Shown here: positions 18,244 through 27,899 of the stretch, one piece after another
Layout: each line of letters opens with the position of its first letter
How positions within the stretch are numbered: position 1 is the stretch's first letter
DNA from: Novisyntrophococcus fermenticellae
Lineage (GTDB): Bacteria > Bacillota > Clostridia > Lachnospirales > Lachnospiraceae
DNA: 64,000 nucleotides
Assembly: GCF_018866245.1 (NCBI RefSeq)
Contig: NZ_CP076458.1
Location: forward strand, 1,674,001 to 1,738,000
Direction: 5' to 3'
Notes under the pieces: generated by a model
Told to the model about the DNA's origin: nothing
Database searches by the model: none
Seen by the model: the letters and a program-made list of their open reading frames with translations, nothing else
Program-made: the position numbers and the translations under genes

Positions 18244-19674
18244 TCAGATGAGCCTTTTAAGCAGTTCACCCACGGCCGATGGATTTGCTTTTCCTTTCAT
18301 CTCTTTCATCACCTGACCAATCAGGAATCCCAGGATTTTTTCTTTGCCGTTCCTATAGTCGGCTGCAGCTTCCGGATTATCGGACAGAATTTTTTTTGCT
18401 GCTTCTTCCATAAGGCCGGTATCATTGACAGTCCTTAGTCCATGTTCGTTTACATAAACTTCAGGGTCCACATCTTCCAGGAAAATTTTTTCGAATACCT
18501 CTTTTGCCACAGTGCTGTTAACAGACCCCTCATCTGCCAGACTGACGAGCTTTGCCAGGTTTTCCGGTGAAAATGATAAATCATCCGGTTCCTGTCCGGC
18601 TTCTTTTAAGAGCCGCAGCGTCTCAACCATCAACCAGTTAGAAACCTTTTTGGGATTTTTACAGATTTCTGCTGCAGCTTCAAAGATATCAGACAGTTTT
18701 TTTGAACCGGTTATGATTTCGGCATCATAAGAGGGCAGCTGATATTCTCTTTCATAACGTTTTTGCTTTTCCGGCTGAAGTTCGGGCAGAGAAATCCGAA
18801 CACGGTTCATCCATTCATCACTTATAGAAACCGGCGGCAGATCCGGATCCGGAAAATAGCGGTAATCCTGTGCATCTTCTTTGGAACGCATAGCATAGGA
18901 ATACTCCTTGTTATCATCCCATCTCCTGGTTTCCTGAATCACAGGACGTCCTTCTTGAATCAGCTCAATCTGTCTCGCGCGCTCTCCTTCTATTGCCCTT
19001 GCGATGGCCTTAAATGAATTTAAGTTCTTCATCTCTGTACGTATTCCGTACACATCTGATCCGGCCTCCCGTACAGACAAGTTCACATCAGCACGCATTG
19101 ACCCTTCCTGCAGCTTGCAGTCAGAAGCCCCGAGATACTGTATCATCAGACGCAGCTTATCCAGATAAGCAATGACCTCTTCGGCACTCCTCATATCCGG
19201 CTCTGAAACAATTTCAATCAATGGAACTCCACTCCGGTTATAATCAACAAGTGAACAGTCATCCCATGCATCATGAATCAGTTTACCTGCATCCTCTTCC
19301 ATATGAATCTCATGGATCCTGATCTTTTTTGTGCCGGAGGATGTTTCAATCTCTATAAAGCCATCGTGGCAAATGGGCAGATAAAGCTGAGAAATCTGAT
19401 AATTCTGAGGATTATCCGGATAAAAATAATTTTTTCGGTCAAATTTACAATACTGATTAATCCGGCAGTTTGCAGCGAGTCCCACTGCCATGGCATATTC
19501 TACCACCTGTTTGTTCAGAACAGGAAGCGAACCCGGCATACCAGTACATACCGGGCAGGTATGCGTATTGGGTGCACCTCCGAATGCGGTTGAGCATCCG
19601 CAGAATATCTTTGTTTTCGTGGCAAGTTCTACATGTACCTCCAGCCCTATGACGGTTTCATATTGTTTTCCCAT
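18244..19674 (-). CDS. gatB: Asp-tRNA(Asn)/Glu-tRNA(Gln) amidotransferase subunit B
   Basis: The 476-residue subunit binds the mischarged tRNA and activates the acyl group. The family signature YETVIGLEVHVELATKTKIFC opens the protein, with CPVCTGMPGSLPVLN and DYNRSGVPLIEIVSEPD following. A C-terminal YqeY-like tail ends the protein. The ATG at 19674 is seven bases after AGGGGGA. Upstream in-frame starts lie within gatA and are unlikely. It follows gatA after one base. Confidence 0.96.
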   Translation of the reverse strand: MGKQYETVIGLEVHVELATKTKIFCGCSTAFGGAPNTHTCPVCTGMPGSLPVLNKQVVEYAMAVGLAANCRINQYCKFDRKNYFYPDNPQNYQISQLYLPICHDGFIEIETSSGTKKIRIHEIHMEEDAGKLIHDAWDDCSLVDYNRSGVPLIEIVSEPDMRSAEEVIAYLDKLRLMIQYLGASDCKLQEGSMRADVNLSVREAGSDVYGIRTEMKNLNSFKAIARAIEGERARQIELIQEGRPVIQETRRWDDNKEYSYAMRSKEDAQDYRYFPDPDLPPVSISDEWMNRVRISLPELQPEKQKRYEREYQLPSYDAEIITGSKKLSDIFEAAAEICKNPKKVSNWLMVETLRLLKEAGQEPDDLSFSPENLAKLVSLADEGSVNSTVAKEVFEKIFLEDVDPEVYVNEHGLRTVNDTGLMEEAAKKILSDNPEAAADYRNGKEKILGFLIGQVMKEMKGKANPSAVGELLKRLI

Positions 19675-19675
19675 C

Positions 19676-21121
19676 CTACTTTTTCCCCCTGTTCTGCTCA
19701 TAGGTATATGCGGTCTTAAGCAGTGTTTTTTCCTGATAGCAGTCAGCAATCATCTGTAAGCCTACAGGCAGTCCCTTACTGTCTTTCCCACAGGGAACAG
19801 AGATACCCGGAAGCCCCGCCAGATTTACCGACACGGTATATATATCACTTAGATACATCTTTAACGGATCACTTAAAGAAGCTCCAAGCCTGGGTGCGGT
19901 GGAAGGAGAAGCGGGTGCCAGTAAAATGTCGTATTTTTTAAAAGCAGTTTCAAAAGAATGTTTTATTAAAGCTTTTGTTTTCAAAGCCTTCAGATAATAT
20001 GCATCATAATATCCGGAACTGAGCACAAAACTTCCCAGCATAATACGGCGTTTCACTTCCGGTCCGAAGCCTTCCGTACGGCTTTTCTTATACATGTCAT
20101 GAAGACCTTCGTATTCTTCACTGCGATATCCATATTTCACTCCGTCAAACCGCTCCAGATTGGAACTCGCCTCAGCGGAAGCGATAACATAATAAGCCGG
20201 AATTGCATATTCCACCATTCCAAGATTAAAAAACTCCACCCTCGCACCCTTTGATTTTAAAATCTCTGCTGCTTCAAAAATGCGCTCCTTCACATCCTGA
20301 TCCAGTCCTTCTCCAAAATAGTCTTCCGGAATTCCAACCTTAAGACCAGCTACATCATCCTTCAGAGCAGACATAAAATTATAGTCCTCCAGACGAACAG
20401 ATGTGGAATCCTTTCGGTCGTGAGAAGCAATTACCTGAAGGAGCGCCGCACAATCTGTCACGTCTCTGGCAATCGGCCCAATCTGATCCAGTGAAGAACC
20501 ATAGGCTATCAAGCCATAGCGGGAGACGGTCCCATAAGTCGGCTTCAATCCTGTCACGCCACAAAAAGCACTTGGCTGGCGAATAGAACCACCCGTATCG
20601 GACCCTAAGGAACAGGGAACTTCGCCCGCAGCCACTGCCGCACAGGAGCCTCCTGAAGAACCTCCGGGTACATGCTCCTGATTCGCAGGATTCCTGGTCA
20701 CTCCAAAAGCAGAGGTTTCAGTTGTGCTTCCCATGGCAAATTCATCCATATTTGTTTTTCCAATGATGATAGCCCCGGCATCCTTCAGACGTTTCACCAC
20801 ATGTGCATCGTATGTCGGAACAAAGTTATGAAGGATCCGTGATGCACATGTGGTCTTTATTCCCAAAGTGCAGATATTATCCTTAATTGCTACCGGAACG
20901 CCTGCCAGCGGTCCGGCGGCTTGCTCCCCTTTCTCAATTTTCTTCTGCACCTCCTCTGCCTGCCTTAAAACACCTTCTTCATCTATAGATATAAAGGCAT
21001 GTATCTCTTTTTCTTTGTTTCTGATTGCCTGCAAAGAAGCCTCTGCCGCTTCCTTTACCGTCACCTCGCCCGACTTGATTTTCTCTGAAAGCCGGACCGC
21101 TGTAAGCTGCATCAAATCCAT
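19676..21121 (-). CDS. gatA: Asp-tRNA(Asn)/Glu-tRNA(Gln) amidotransferase subunit A
   Basis: The 481-residue amidase releases ammonia from glutamine and passes it to GatB. The Ser-cisSer-Lys amidase triad is visible: Lys in VAIKDNICT, the GGSSGGSCAAVAAG loop, and Ser in SDTGGSIRQPSAFCG. The ATG at 21121 follows GGAGGG by eight bases and gives normal length. An upstream frame from 21217 overlaps gatC and is not used. Confidence 0.96.
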   Translation of the reverse strand: MDLMQLTAVRLSEKIKSGEVTVKEAAEASLQAIRNKEKEIHAFISIDEEGVLRQAEEVQKKIEKGEQAAGPLAGVPVAIKDNICTLGIKTTCASRILHNFVPTYDAHVVKRLKDAGAIIIGKTNMDEFAMGSTTETSAFGVTRNPANQEHVPGGSSGGSCAAVAAGEVPCSLGSDTGGSIRQPSAFCGVTGLKPTYGTVSRYGLIAYGSSLDQIGPIARDVTDCAALLQVIASHDRKDSTSVRLEDYNFMSALKDDVAGLKVGIPEDYFGEGLDQDVKERIFEAAEILKSKGARVEFFNLGMVEYAIPAYYVIASAEASSNLERFDGVKYGYRSEEYEGLHDMYKKSRTEGFGPEVKRRIMLGSFVLSSGYYDAYYLKALKTKALIKHSFETAFKKYDILLAPASPSTAPRLGASLSDPLKMYLSDIYTVSVNLAGLPGISVPCGKDSKGLPVGLQMIADCYQEKTLLKTAYTYEQNRGKK

Positions 21122-21134
21122 CTTCAGGTCCCTC

Positions 21135-21428
21135 CTATTCCACTGTCTTCGGCACTTTAAACTGCCCCTCTTTTTTTTCAGGTGCATTGGCCAGCATGCT
21201 TTCTCTGTCATCACCATTTACGACTACATCCTCACGGAAAACATTATCTATAGGAAATATATGGGACATAGGTTCTACATCTTTCGTATCAAGTTCATTT
21301 AGTTTATCAATGTAATCCAGCATCCGCTGCATATCTTCCTTCGCCTGACTCCGCTCCGCATCATTCAGTTTCAGTTTGGCCAGTATGGATACATAATCAA
21401 TGGTTTCATCGGTAATTTTCTCTGACAT
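21135..21428 (-). CDS. gatC: Asp-tRNA(Asn)/Glu-tRNA(Gln) amidotransferase subunit C
   Basis: The 97-residue subunit wraps around GatA and GatB and stabilises the complex. It has the typical N-terminus (ITDETIDYVSILAKLKLNDAE) and the PMSHIFPIDNVFREDVV motif. Its place between aspS and gatA points to formation of Asn-tRNA from Asp-tRNA(Asn). Confidence 0.94.
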   Translation of the reverse strand: MSEKITDETIDYVSILAKLKLNDAERSQAKEDMQRMLDYIDKLNELDTKDVEPMSHIFPIDNVFREDVVVNGDDRESMLANAPEKKEGQFKVPKTVE

Positions 21429-21469
21429 TTTCTCTCTCCTTTAAATTTTTCATCAGTATCCCGGATACA

Positions 21470-22801
21470 TCAGGGCTCCAGTCTGTTGATATCCCTTGGG
21501 AACAATGTGGTCTCACGTACATTGTCTTGCCCGGTCAACTTCATCGTCAGCCTTTCCAGCCCGATTCCAAGACCGCCATGGGGCGGCATGCCATATTTGA
21601 AAGTATCCAGATACTGATCCATGCCTTCTGCCTCCATTCCTCTCGATGCAATCTTTGTCATCAGATCATGATAATCATGGATACGCTGTCCTCCGGTCGT
21701 AATCTCCATTCCATGAAACAACAAATCAAAACTCAGTGTAAATCTTGTATCCGTCGGATCATCCATAGCATAAAACGGTCGCTTTTTAGACGGATAATGT
21801 GTTACAAATACGAAATCTGCATCGAATTCTTCTTTAAAATACTCCCCGATTAAGACTTCCTCCTCCGGTTCCAGATCAAAGGGATTTTTAATCTTACGGT
21901 TATATTTTTCGGAAACCAGTTCCTTTGCTTTTGTAAATGTAACACTGGGTATTTCAGAGACTTTAGGCAGTTTAACATCCAACAGGTTCAATTCTTTACA
22001 GTAATCTTTATTGAGCAGTTGTACCATATACTGAAGGAATCCTGTTTCCATCTCCATGATTTCTGTAAAATCATTCAGATAACCCATTTCGAAATCCAGT
22101 GATGTATATTCATTCAGATGACGCTTTGTGTTATGCTTCTCAGCCCGAAAAACAGGTCCCGTCTCAAAAACTCTGTCAAACACACCCACCATCATCTGTT
22201 TATAAAATTGTGGACTCTGTTGGAGTATAGCCGGTTTGTGAAAGTATTCCAGCTTAAACAGATTCGCACCACCTTCTGCGCTTTTAGCCCCGATTTTTGG
22301 AGTGTGAATCTCTGTAAAACCCTGTTCATATAAGAATTCTCGAAAAGCTCTGACCACTCCTTCCTGCAGTTTGAACTTTGCCCGCTCTCTCACATTTCTG
22401 AGGGCAATTGGCCTTCTGTCCAGCATTGCCTCCAGGGATGTATTCATCTTCCACTTAGAAACTGCCAGTGGAAGTGCCTCTGCCGGTTCTGAAAGAATTC
22501 TGACCGATTTCAGCAGAATCTCCACTCCGTTCGGTGCCCGGTGTTCCTTCTGCACGATTCCAAAGACCTCAACCGTGTCTGCCTCTTTTAAATTCCTAAT
22601 ATGAAAATCACAATCCTCTTCCTGATACACGGTCTGAATTAATCCATCCCGCCTGCGGAGTACTATAAAGGCAACCTCTCCCATATTCCGGATGGAATGA
22701 ACTGCTCCTTTCACTTTTACTTCCGTTCCATCCCGCCTGCATTCCTGCAGTTCGGCAATCGTCAAATCCTCAACCGCGCTTATTCCGGTAATATATTCCA
22801 T
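21470..22801 (-). CDS. aspS: aspartate--tRNA(Asp/Asn) ligase, short archaeal-like form
   Basis: The 443-residue class II synthetase lacks the GAD insertion of ordinary bacterial AspRS (about 590 residues). The anticodon-binding OB fold is N-terminal (about 15-105). Class II motif 2 (FRAEKHNTKRHLNEYTSLDFEM) and motif 3 (GGLGIGLERLTM) are clear. Short forms of this type are often non-discriminating and charge tRNA(Asn) with aspartate, which GatCAB then amidates. The adjoining gatCAB genes and the Asn-type T-box support this. The ATG at 22801 has GAGGAGA upstream; a longer frame would run into the leader terminator. Confidence 0.92.
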   Translation of the reverse strand: MEYITGISAVEDLTIAELQECRRDGTEVKVKGAVHSIRNMGEVAFIVLRRRDGLIQTVYQEEDCDFHIRNLKEADTVEVFGIVQKEHRAPNGVEILLKSVRILSEPAEALPLAVSKWKMNTSLEAMLDRRPIALRNVRERAKFKLQEGVVRAFREFLYEQGFTEIHTPKIGAKSAEGGANLFKLEYFHKPAILQQSPQFYKQMMVGVFDRVFETGPVFRAEKHNTKRHLNEYTSLDFEMGYLNDFTEIMEMETGFLQYMVQLLNKDYCKELNLLDVKLPKVSEIPSVTFTKAKELVSEKYNRKIKNPFDLEPEEEVLIGEYFKEEFDADFVFVTHYPSKKRPFYAMDDPTDTRFTLSFDLLFHGMEITTGGQRIHDYHDLMTKIASRGMEAEGMDQYLDTFKYGMPPHGGLGIGLERLTMKLTGQDNVRETTLFPRDINRLEP

Positions 22802-22868
22802 AATCCAGTCTCCTCTCTTATACATACAAAAGGGCTGCCACCGGCAGTTACTTTGTATACTTTGGTAT

Positions 22869-23160
22869 AAAAAGTCCCGAAGCATCGAAATACGACACTT
22901 CGGGACGGAATAACAGATTCCGCGGTACCACCCGCATTATGCAGTGCTTACACTGCATCTCTCTTCTACTTAACGCGTAGCACGTGACTGCCTACTACTC
23001 ATGTTCTGAAGCTCACCGCATCAAAACATGAATTCAACAACCCGGCTCCGGAATGTTCCCTGTTGTACCCTTCTCTCATGCAGATGCTCTCAGTCGGTGA
23101 CATCCGCTTCCTGTCAAGTTTCACGTACAGAGTTTCCTTCACAGCCATTCTTAAATATTT
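22869..23160 (-). promoter_or_regulatory. T-box riboswitch leader of aspS-gatCAB, probable Asn specifier
   Basis: The antiterminator T-box GGGTGGTACCGCGGAA is on the minus strand at 22918-22933. A strong terminator follows (22869-22906: GTCCCGAAG pairing with CTTCGGGAC, then TTTTT). Stem I can be drawn with its base GGCT/AGCC and GGAA/TTCC and an apical arm GCGGATG/CATCTGC. The specifier position just above the base reads AAC followed by A (23055-23057 on the plus strand is GTT), which is an Asn codon. Uncharged tRNA(Asn) would therefore switch on the operon. Confidence 0.88.
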
Positions 23161-23185
23161 CTTTTAAAGTATATACTTGCTAAGT

Positions 23186-23214
23186 AGTATACACAGAAGC
23201 TTTCGATTTGTAAA
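23186..23214 (-). promoter_or_regulatory. promoter of the aspS T-box transcript
   Basis: Minus strand: -35 TTTACA (23209-23214), 17-base spacer, -10 TATACT (23186-23191). It begins 9 bases after the dapL stop. Confidence 0.65.
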
Positions 23215-23222
23215 GGGTGTTC

Positions 23223-24443
23223 CTATAATTTTTTGATTCTTTCTACCGCCTCCACAGTATTTTCATAGGTTCCAAACGCCGTAAGACGAAAATATCCTTC
23301 ACCGCTGGGTCCAAAGCCGGATCCGGGCGTTCCAACAACATGCGCCTGTTCCAAAAGCCTGTCAAAAAATTCCCAGGATGTCAGATTATCCGGTGTTTTC
23401 ATCCAGATATACGGTGCATTCACACCTCCTGTAACCGTATAGCCGGACTCCTTCAGCCCTTCATAAATCACTCTGGCATTTTTCATATAATAGGCTACCT
23501 GCTCCTTTAACTGAGCCTGCCCCTCCGGTGAATAAACAGCCTCTCCGGCTCTTTGTATAATATACGGTGCACCGTTATACTTTGTTCCATGACGTCTTGC
23601 CCACAGACTGTGCAGCATCACATCCCCGGTCTTCAGATCCTTAGGCACTACCGTATATCCCAGACGCATACCGGTAAATCCGGCATTTTTGGAAAAGCTG
23701 TGGAGCTCAATCGCACACGTCCGCGCCCCTTTACATTCGTAAATCGAATGCGGCACATCCTCTTCGGAAATATAAGCTTCATAAGCTGCATCATAGATGA
23801 TGACCGCTCCCACCCGATTCGCATAATCTACCCAGACCTGTAACTGGTTCTTTGTAAGTGTAGATCCCGTAGGATTATTCGGATAACACAAATAGATGAT
23901 ATCCGGTACATCCTTTGGTATTTCGGGACAGAAATCATTCTCCAACGTACAGGCCATATATGTAACGTCAGAAAATGTTCCTGTCAAAGAATTATATTCA
24001 CCGGCCCTTCCCGCCATGACATTTGAATCCACATAAACCGGATAGACAGGATCGCAGACGGCGATTCTGTTGTCCTGACTAAAAATTTCCTGAATATTGC
24101 TGCAGTCACACTTCGCACCATCAGAGACAAAAATCTCATCTGCCCGGATATCACATCCGCGGCTCTGATAATCGTGTTCCGCAATCGCATTTCTTAAAAA
24201 TTCATATCCCAAATCCGGTGCATATCCATGGAAAGACTCGCTTCTTCCCATCTCATCCACCGCCTGATGCAAAGAATTAATAATTGCCGGAGCAATCGGC
24301 TGCGTCACATCTCCAATCCCCAACCGAATCACCCTGCAATCCGGATGGGTCGTCTGAAAGGAATCCACCTTTTTTGCGATTCCGGAAAACAAATAACTTC
24401 CCGGCAGCTTTAAATAATTCTCATTTATTTTAAACAAACTCAA
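23223..24443 (-). CDS. dapL: LL-diaminopimelate aminotransferase
   Basis: The 406-residue class I/II aminotransferase converts tetrahydrodipicolinate directly to LL-diaminopimelate with glutamate as amino donor, a short route to lysine and peptidoglycan. The N-terminus INENYLKLPGSYLFSGIAKKV and VIRLGIGDVTQP are family signatures. The PLP lysine is in HSFSKNAGFTGMRLGY. It lies six bases after the ANTAR gene, at the end of a glutamate-producing operon that supplies its amino donor. Confidence 0.95.
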   Translation of the reverse strand: MSLFKINENYLKLPGSYLFSGIAKKVDSFQTTHPDCRVIRLGIGDVTQPIAPAIINSLHQAVDEMGRSESFHGYAPDLGYEFLRNAIAEHDYQSRGCDIRADEIFVSDGAKCDCSNIQEIFSQDNRIAVCDPVYPVYVDSNVMAGRAGEYNSLTGTFSDVTYMACTLENDFCPEIPKDVPDIIYLCYPNNPTGSTLTKNQLQVWVDYANRVGAVIIYDAAYEAYISEEDVPHSIYECKGARTCAIELHSFSKNAGFTGMRLGYTVVPKDLKTGDVMLHSLWARRHGTKYNGAPYIIQRAGEAVYSPEGQAQLKEQVAYYMKNARVIYEGLKESGYTVTGGVNAPYIWMKTPDNLTSWEFFDRLLEQAHVVGTPGSGFGPSGEGYFRLTAFGTYENTVEAVERIKKL

Positions 24444-24449
24444 TTCCTC

Positions 24450-24998
24450 CTAATCGTTCATCAACGTCAATACCATCTCTGCCGTTTCCACGAGATTCGT
24501 CCCGTTTTCCATACTGCATTTTTGCAGATAGCGATGTGCCTCGGATTCCGTCATATGGTTCCGTTCCATCAACAGACTCTTTGCGCTGCCGATAATCTCC
24601 CGTTCTTCTTTGCTGCGTGGCTTTGGTTTTGTCTGTCCCTTTTTCAGGCGCTTTTGGGACTGTCTTTGCATCATCTGAACGGTATTCGTCAGCTCGTAAA
24701 CTGACAACGGCATCGCAAGGGATACAACTCCACTGCCTTCATAGGAACTTAATATCCTGGGAGAAGCAATCAGCAGCATCTCAAATCCCGGAGGCATGTT
24801 CTCGCGAAGTTCTGTAAAAAACATATCCGGAAGCTTATATCCGCAAATTAAAACCCCACTGTTTCTGTTATTCATTTCACCAAGAGCCTGAGCAGCTGTA
24901 GTACACAGTGCATCCACATATAAATCATGGCGTGACAGAACATCTCCGATACGCTTTGCGTCTTCTATTTTAGGAAAAGCAATCACCAAGCTGTTCAT
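24450..24998 (-). CDS. ANTAR-domain response regulator-like antiterminator
   Basis: The 182-residue protein has a receiver-like N-terminal half (about 1-115) without a clear phosphoacceptor-site pattern. A Lys/Arg-rich linker and a C-terminal ANTAR domain (about 130-180: EREIIGSAKSLLMERNHMTESEAHRYLQK) follow. ANTAR domains bind paired hexaloop hairpins in nascent RNA and prevent termination. The position between glnA and dapL suggests control of nitrogen assimilation. I saw no ANTAR-target hairpin pair in the short gaps of this operon, so the target may lie elsewhere. Confidence 0.88.
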   Translation of the reverse strand: MNSLVIAFPKIEDAKRIGDVLSRHDLYVDALCTTAAQALGEMNNRNSGVLICGYKLPDMFFTELRENMPPGFEMLLIASPRILSSYEGSGVVSLAMPLSVYELTNTVQMMQRQSQKRLKKGQTKPKPRSKEEREIIGSAKSLLMERNHMTESEAHRYLQKCSMENGTNLVETAEMVLTLMND

Positions 24999-25014
24999 TC
25001 ATTACGCCCCTTTT

Positions 25015-26349
25015 TCAGATCCGATATAAATATTTACTGATTTCCCAGTCAGATACCTGCTGTATATACTCTTTCCATTCGGCCTTTTTCATCTCGATAT
25101 AACGTCTGGAAAAATCCTCACCCAGTACGTTTTGAACAAATGCATCCTCTTCAAATGCCTGAATCGCCTGTTGAAGATTACCCGGTAAGGTTTCAATTCC
25201 GGTTTCCGGATTCTCTTTCAGTGAGAGATTATTCAGATTTTCCTCCATGCAGGCAGGCGGCATCATCTTATTTCGAATACCGTCCAATCCTGCAGCCAGA
25301 ATTGCAGCCAGAACCAGATAGGGATTTGCAGATGCGTCCGGAGAACGAAGCTCAATTTTGGTTCGATTTCCTCTGGCAGCAGGAATTCGTATAATCTGAC
25401 TCTTGCTTTTTGTCGCCCATCCCACGAATACCGGAGCCTCATAGCCCGGAACCAGGCGCTTGTAGGAATTTACCAGAGGATTAGTAATAAGGGACATTCC
25501 CTGAATATGCTTCAGTATACCCCCCATAAAATAATATGCGGTTTTACTTAACCCTTTTTCGTCACTTTCATCGAAAAACAGGTTTTTACCCAATTCATCT
25601 CTTAAGATACAATTTACATGCAGGCCGGAACCATTACTGTCAGTCACCGGTTTGGGCATAAAAGTAGCATGCAGTCCGTGCCTCTTTGCAATTGTCCGTA
25701 CAGCAAATTTAAAAGTCATCAGACTGTCAGCAGCTTCCAGTCCTTTGCAATGATGAAAATCAATTTCATGTTGCCCGGGAGAAACCTCATGGTAGGAGGA
25801 TTCCACTTCAAAACCCATATCTTCAAGGGTCAATACCATGTCTCTGCGCGCATTTTCTCCGAGATCCAACGGACCCAGATCAAAATAACCAGCTCTGTCA
25901 TGCGTCAGTGTAGTGGGTGTCCCATCTTCTTCGGTATGAAAAAGGAAAAATTCACACTCAGGACCTGCAACGAACTGATACCCCATGCTTTTGGCTTCCT
26001 CAAGTACCCGTTTTAGAATTCCTCTTGAACACTCCGGATAGAATGTTCCGTCCGGCTGATATATGTCGCAGATCATGCGGGCAACCTTTCCCTGTTGTGG
26101 GCGCCATGGCAGGATTGCAAATGAATCCAGATCCGGATACAGATATAACTCATTCTCATCTTCCCCTGAAAACCCATCTAGCGTGGATGCGTCAAAGATG
26201 CATTCATTGTCAAGTGCCTTCTCCAGTTGACTGGAAGTGACTGCCATATTACGCAGGGTGCCAGACATATCGGTGAACTGAAGACGTATGAATTCCACAT
26301 CCTCCTCCTTCGCCATCTGTAAAATCATTTCCTTGGTATAACGTGCCAT
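25015..26349 (-). CDS. glnA: glutamine synthetase, type I
   Basis: The 444-residue enzyme makes glutamine from glutamate and ammonia. It has the GSI N-terminus (VEFIRLQFTDMSGTLRNMAV), metal and substrate motifs GPECEFFLF and NGSGLHVNC, and RIPAARGNRTKIELRSPD near the active site. The length is that of the GSI-alpha group, which lacks the adenylylation loop of longer enterobacterial forms. It lies downstream of gltBD and upstream of the ANTAR gene, with gaps of 49 and 16 bases. Confidence 0.96.
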   Translation of the reverse strand: MARYTKEMILQMAKEEDVEFIRLQFTDMSGTLRNMAVTSSQLEKALDNECIFDASTLDGFSGEDENELYLYPDLDSFAILPWRPQQGKVARMICDIYQPDGTFYPECSRGILKRVLEEAKSMGYQFVAGPECEFFLFHTEEDGTPTTLTHDRAGYFDLGPLDLGENARRDMVLTLEDMGFEVESSYHEVSPGQHEIDFHHCKGLEAADSLMTFKFAVRTIAKRHGLHATFMPKPVTDSNGSGLHVNCILRDELGKNLFFDESDEKGLSKTAYYFMGGILKHIQGMSLITNPLVNSYKRLVPGYEAPVFVGWATKSKSQIIRIPAARGNRTKIELRSPDASANPYLVLAAILAAGLDGIRNKMMPPACMEENLNNLSLKENPETGIETLPGNLQQAIQAFEEDAFVQNVLGEDFSRRYIEMKKAEWKEYIQQVSDWEISKYLYRI

Positions 26350-26398
26350 CTGTAACTCTCCTTTCCTGGCAATGTATGTTCAGACCTGTAAGCAAAAC

Positions 26399-27883
26399 CT
26401 ATAAATTCGTATATCCCATAAGGGATTCATCCACCGCCTTTGCCGCTTCACGCCCTTCCCGGATGGCCCATACTACCAGAGACTGTCCGCGATGCATATC
26501 TCCGGCCGTAAATACATTTGAAATATTGGTCTGATAGCTGCCTTTTGCCGTCTGTACATTCGTACGTGGATCCAATTCCACACGGAAAGCATCGGTCACA
26601 TATTTCTGACTGCCGAGAAAACCTGCTGCAATAAAAACCAGATTTGCCGGTATTACCTTCTCAGAGCCTTCAACCGGAACCATATTCATCCGTCCTGTTT
26701 TTTCGTCTTTTTGAGGTGAGAGCGTGACAATCTTTAACTGCTTTAGTTCCCCTTTTTTATTACCTATAAACTCCGCCACTGTAGTCTGATAAATCCGCGG
26801 ATCGTGCCCAAATACCGCAATCGCTTCCTGCTGACCATAGTCAGTTTTCAGCACTTTGGGCCATTCCGGCCACGGATTTGTATCCACCCGTTCCACTGGC
26901 GGCGTAGGCATCATCTCCAACTGTGTGACACTTTTTGCCCCAAGCCGGATGGAAGTTCCCACACAATCGTTTCCGGTATCACCACCACCAATCACTACTA
27001 CATGCTTATCTTTAGCATCTATATATTTTTTATCCTCAAAATTTGAATCCAGCAGACTCTTTGTAACGGAGGTCAGAAAGTCAACCGCAAAATAAATGCC
27101 TTTTAACTCTCTGCCCGGAGCCTTGATATCTCTTGGATTCGCTGCTCCGCAGCACAACAGGACTCTGTCATATTCTTTCAAAAGCTGTTCTGCCTTAATA
27201 TCCACGCCAATATCGGCATTCGTTACAAATTCAACTCCCTCAGCTTCCATCAGCTGTACTCTCCGGTCGATGATCTGTTTCTCCAGTTTCATATTGGGAA
27301 TTCCATAACGGAGGAGTCCTCCCACCCGATCCCGGCGCTCATACACGGTTACCTTGTGGCCTCTTCTGTTCAGCTGCATCGCTGCAGCCAGTCCTGAGGG
27401 ACCACTTCCCACGACAGCAACCTTTTTCCCGGTACGTACTTTTGGAGGATTTGCCTGAATCAAACCATTTTCCCATGCATATTCGATAATTGCCAGCTCA
27501 TTTGCCTTTGATGCCACCGGATCTCCATTCAGACCACAGGTGCAGGCTTCCTCACACAGTGCAGGACATACACGAGCTGTGAATTCCGAAAAGCAATTGG
27601 TCTTTTCCAGGCGTTCATATGCCTGTTCCCAGTTTCCGGTATACACCAGGTCATTCCACTCCGGGCACAGATTATTCAGCGGGCATCCGCTTGCCATTCC
27701 GGAAATAATCCTTCCGGACTGGCAAAATGGTACACCGCAGGCCATGCAGCGTGCTCCCTGAAGCTTTTGTTTCTCCCTGGTAAGCGGTGTATGAAATTCC
27801 TGAAAGTTTTTTATACGTTCCAGAGGAGATGCGCTCACACTATCCTCACGCTCATAATCTAAAAATCCTGTTGGTTTTCCCAT
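26399..27883 (-). CDS. gltD: glutamate synthase (NADPH) small subunit
   Basis: The 494-residue flavoprotein supplies electrons to GltB. The N-terminal cysteines for Fe-S clusters lie in ARCMACGVPFCQSG and GCPLNNLCPEWND. Next come VAVVGSGPSGLAAAMQLNRRGH (FAD) and VVIGGGDTGNDCVG (NADPH). GGGAGG lies about 11 bases before the ATG at 27883; a longer frame enters gltB. The gap to gltB is 16 bases. It is distinct from the NfnB paralogue at 573-1973. Confidence 0.96.
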   Translation of the reverse strand: MGKPTGFLDYEREDSVSASPLERIKNFQEFHTPLTREKQKLQGARCMACGVPFCQSGRIISGMASGCPLNNLCPEWNDLVYTGNWEQAYERLEKTNCFSEFTARVCPALCEEACTCGLNGDPVASKANELAIIEYAWENGLIQANPPKVRTGKKVAVVGSGPSGLAAAMQLNRRGHKVTVYERRDRVGGLLRYGIPNMKLEKQIIDRRVQLMEAEGVEFVTNADIGVDIKAEQLLKEYDRVLLCCGAANPRDIKAPGRELKGIYFAVDFLTSVTKSLLDSNFEDKKYIDAKDKHVVVIGGGDTGNDCVGTSIRLGAKSVTQLEMMPTPPVERVDTNPWPEWPKVLKTDYGQQEAIAVFGHDPRIYQTTVAEFIGNKKGELKQLKIVTLSPQKDEKTGRMNMVPVEGSEKVIPANLVFIAAGFLGSQKYVTDAFRVELDPRTNVQTAKGSYQTNISNVFTAGDMHRGQSLVVWAIREGREAAKAVDESLMGYTNL

Positions 27884-27899
27884 GTTTTTTGTTACCTCC

